A stretch of DNA of 64,000 nucleotides, from contig JH157156.1 of assembly GCA_000226015.1 (NCBI GenBank), positions 62,122 through 126,121 of the forward strand, in the 5' to 3' direction. Under the pieces are notes generated by a model. It was not told the DNA's origin. It did no database searches and worked only from the letters and a program-made list of their open reading frames with translations. Every line of letters begins with the position of its first letter. Within the stretch, counting starts at the first letter, position 1. A program made the position numbers and the translations under genes. Origin of the DNA: Mnemiopsis leidyi (taxonomy: Eukaryota > Ctenophora > Tentaculata > Lobata > Bolinopsidae). Shown here piece by piece: positions 60,955 through 64,000 of this stretch.

Positions 60955-62357
60955 ATGTCAAGATTTGAAGTGTAATCAATATGTTAAAAATATGAGGGCA
61001 AACTTGGGAGTTTTAATGTTTGTCAGACCACATTCTTGCCTACGGCAAAAAGTAGTCTAAAAAGTACTTAAATAATACGATTTCAAATGTTTTTGTTTGA
61101 AGTTGAATTTTCATAAAAGCGTTTATCCATTTATCATTGGTAAGACCCAAGACAGAATCAAAATGATGTTCGAATTCCAGCATGGCACTATTTAGTATTT
61201 TACTACATACATGACAACAGCAAATAAATTCTGCTTACTTTATCATGATCTTAGCCGCAGATATTTTAGGATGTTACTGATGATGAATATTTGAAAACGT
61301 TTTTACTCCTCAACACGTTTTATCTTGTTTCAATCAACTCGACTTGCTTAGTCTGTCTTAATTTGGAATTAAGTTATTGGAATTCTGCTTACCTATGTAG
61401 TATGTATGTAGTTGACGGTTCACAGTAGTTGGTCAGCACCGACCCAACATGTTGTAGTGTCTAACAGTTTAATGTGTGAAACCACACATCATGCGTTGTT
61501 AAACATCAGAACTGGAACAGGGTTAGATTTAACGTGTAATGGTACTGTGGTAGCACATAGCACTAGTACTGTTGTAGCATGGAGCAGATACAACTAGTAA
61601 TACTGCTTGTTTCGGGTATTTCCTTTTACTTTTTTGTTTACCAAGTTTCGAGGATGATCTATACATGTACAATTGTCCAGATTATTTTATCAGAATTATT
61701 GCTGATCTGCTGGTCAAGCACGCAGTTCCCATCTTCACATCACTTAACCACCGATAATGGGTACGGTCGCTATTTAATTACTACTACTGTATCTGACTAT
61801 AATGAAACAAAATTAATAAAACAAAATTTAATATTTACACCGCAGTCAATCATATAATAAAATTCTTCGTCAGTCTCAAACATAAAACTAACTGACCAGA
61901 GTACCGGTGCGGGACTGTTTCTGATTGTACTCTAACAGTGGAGAACGATACTTTGGGAAGAGTCACAGTTCTTTATAAATAATAAGTCAAAATAACAGGA
62001 ATAACAGCTTTTCTAGATGAAGTCGTATCTAACCTTCCCAATAACAATGCTTTCTATAAAGTAGAAACTGGCTGATATTGATTAAGAACGCACCACAGGA
62101 GCCAAATAAACTGTATTCCGTAACTAAAACTTGAATAAGGCATTAGTCAATATTTTCGTTATTTCATCAAGTCATAATTTTTCAGAATAATTACCAGCAG
62201 CAGAATTTCAACAAGTCAAGGTAACATATTAATAAGAAGTCAGCAGTAATTAAATTTGAATGAAGCACTAAAAAAGTTATAGAATTATTAAAGACTTAGA
62301 AGTATTTTAGCAAATATGAAAATCAAAGCGTAAAAGCGTAAAATAACATTCCTACAG
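60955..62357. other. intergenic or intron DNA
   Basis: 3' flank of the CIA30 gene and upstream or intron sequence of the following LDLa-type gene. No coding exon supported. ORFs at 61412-61857 are AT-driven. Confidence 0.45.
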
Positions 62358-64000
62358 ACGTTGAGTGTACTATAGACGAGTATCGTGGTTTCCTCAAGTA
62401 TGTCTGTTCGAGCATGGATTCCCGGAGAACACTAAACAAGTGTCACAACACTAACGAGGTCTATCTGTTAAAGGTCGAGGCCCGAGGGGTTTTTCAACGG
62501 ACAGCTATGTTCAAACGACCCACATTTTTACCATGCATGTCAGAAAAACACTGACGATAAGAGTTATGGTATACTCATTACAAATAATGATGTTCTATGC
62601 GGGCAATATCTGTGTAAACAGGAGGACGGAATAACAAGGATGAACTTAGAAATCCCGGAAATTCATTGTAATGGTAAACAAGACTGCACAAATACCGATT
62701 TAGATGAAATGGGTTGTTTCATAGCAGGTGAGGTGATGACTACAATGCCGAGCGGAAAAGCAGTCCCCTCCACTCATATATGTGACGATGTTTGTGATGA
62801 TCTTAACTGCGAGGACGAAGCCAGCTGCAATGGATACATGTACGGACTTTACTGTGATTTAAATGTGACTAAGAACACAAAGACATATATCCCACCGCAT
62901 AAAATGTGCGACAGAACTCCAGATTGCCTTGACAAATCTGATGAGAGCAAAATTTGTTCGGTGACAAACAAAACAGAACATAAATGTCAAAGATCTGAAA
63001 AAGTACTCTTTTTCTGACAACATTTCACTGTACCTGTATTTAACTTTACAAAGTGTTACGCTGTGCAAGTTCGAAACTTCTGGAACGATGCTCGATACTG
63101 TTTTGTAGGAAACAGCTTCGTTTCAGATCAGACTAATTGTACGGATCCCGGCAAAGTGGGACTGAGTTGTCTAGTTAACGGTTTCATGACAACTGTCTCT
63201 AAACAAGTCATCTGTTCGAGGCAAAGACAACAAGTTTAAGTTTGCGATGACAACTTGGAAAAAGTGTGTACAAAGTGTTCAGAAACTTGTTTTGTTCATA
63301 AACACTTCATGTGCGATGGGAAGCTGGACTGTGAGGATGAAACTGATGAAACACATCCTAGTTGTCTGAAGATGACTGGAGAAAAGTGTAAAAGAAGAGT
63401 AGGACAAGTGGAGAAACAGCCAGTCCCTCATTCCTGGATCGGAGATGGATTCAAGGACTGTGAAGATGGAAGGGATGAAATGAATGTGTGGCCAACCTGC
63501 GGAATTGGAAAATCTCTGCGGTTTGTCATAAGTAACGAAACTTGTGAAAACGTGTTTGTCTGCCCATGGGATGAACCGGGCTTTGTAGAGTTAGAAGATC
63601 TTTGTGACGGAGTTCAGACATGTGGAAATGAAAATGCAGTCTGTTCTAGGACAAACGGTTTCGAACCCATATCTACTGCTGTTCTCACTACAGAATGGGG
63701 TTTGAAAAAGAATGTTGCATTTTGCATGAGAGGACTCGAAAAGATTCAGAAATTTGATACTATGAAATGTTCAACAGAAATCTCTGACTCGTTCATATAT
63801 CCTCCTGCTGATGTCTTCGGAATCCAAAAAACCAAAATCATATTGCCATCTGCACTCAGGTTATGTGATCACATGTTCGGAGAGATGTACGTTTTCACCA
63901 GCTGTTTGAATAAATGTTTCAACTCTTCGTGTCCAATTAGAAATATCCCAAGATACGAGGCGTGTCCTGGTCAATATCCTAATAGGATTGGGACCATAGT
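62358..64000 (+). pseudogene. cysteine-rich LDLa-type extracellular protein gene, broken, runs off the window
   Basis: An acceptor tcctacag opens a long coding stretch. It begins VECTIDEYRGFLKYVCSSMD and continues with many paired cysteines. LDLa-like modules end in acidic calcium-binding runs such as MCDRTPDCLDKSDES, MCDGKLDCEDETDET and GFKDCEDGRDE. These modules bind calcium and lipoprotein or other ligands outside the cell. The frame from about 62485 to the right edge is nearly continuous but holds two in-frame stops, a TGA at 63015-63017 and a TAA at 63237-63239. A one-base shift is also needed near 62486-62496, in a GGGGTTTTT run, to join the first segment. Three breaks in 1.6 kb of otherwise well-preserved coding sequence suggest a young pseudogene, or consensus errors in a real gene. 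A very short intron around 63003-63053 could remove the first stop. The first exon and the C-terminus are outside what can be seen. Confidence 0.65.

Overview
The window is animal nuclear DNA. It is AT-rich by eye, with GT-AG introns of about 100 bp to several kb, class A GPCRs, a DYRK kinase, LDL-receptor class A modules, a lone 5S rRNA gene, a tRNA-derived SINE and a LINE ORF1 relic. An early-branching invertebrate such as a cnidarian is my best guess, but nothing in the sequence fixes the clade. The assembly has N runs at 19504-19513, 33052-34000 and 50408-50417. Most genes below were built by hand from splice sites and phase agreement, so exon edges are predictions.

Left part (1-22 kb): a LINE ORF1 relic (592-1410, minus). 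A four-exon unknown gene (3244-5482, plus). Then the exons of a proposed six-exon plus-strand gene (5743-22044) resembling the SPATIAL/TBATA-type family. Its putative 12-kb first intron holds two tandem, paralogous two-exon GPCR genes on the minus strand (8437-9641 and 10967-12136), a SINE, a 5S rRNA gene (13699-13816, minus) and a single-exon carbohydrate sulfotransferase gene (14462-15523, plus). The same interval has two copies of a long-hairpin repeat family. The next intron carries a repeat array with a palindrome and a CRE-type core in each copy.

Middle part (22-41 kb): an undescribed four-exon minus-strand gene (23898-25755) whose exons are all in phase 0. Then a promoter-like CCAAT cluster, a four-exon peptide-type GPCR (30383-32275, plus), and tail to tail with it a DYRK2/4-type dual-specificity kinase (32572-39068, minus) whose ten core exons join in phase. 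Two further N-terminal exons may lie at 47269-47321 and 52523-52869. If so, the gene covers about 20 kb, with a CRE/CCAAT promoter-like cluster just upstream at 53.02-53.08 kb.

Right part (41-64 kb): mostly introns or intergenic DNA with microsatellites, minisatellites and E-box/CCAAT modules. At the end are a two-exon secreted CIA30-domain gene (60148-60954, plus) and the start of a cysteine-rich LDLa-type gene (62358 to the window edge, plus) whose frame is broken three times as assembled.

The genes form no operon or obvious pathway. The recurrent theme is signalling (three GPCRs, a kinase) and extracellular or glycan proteins in a repeat-rich region.
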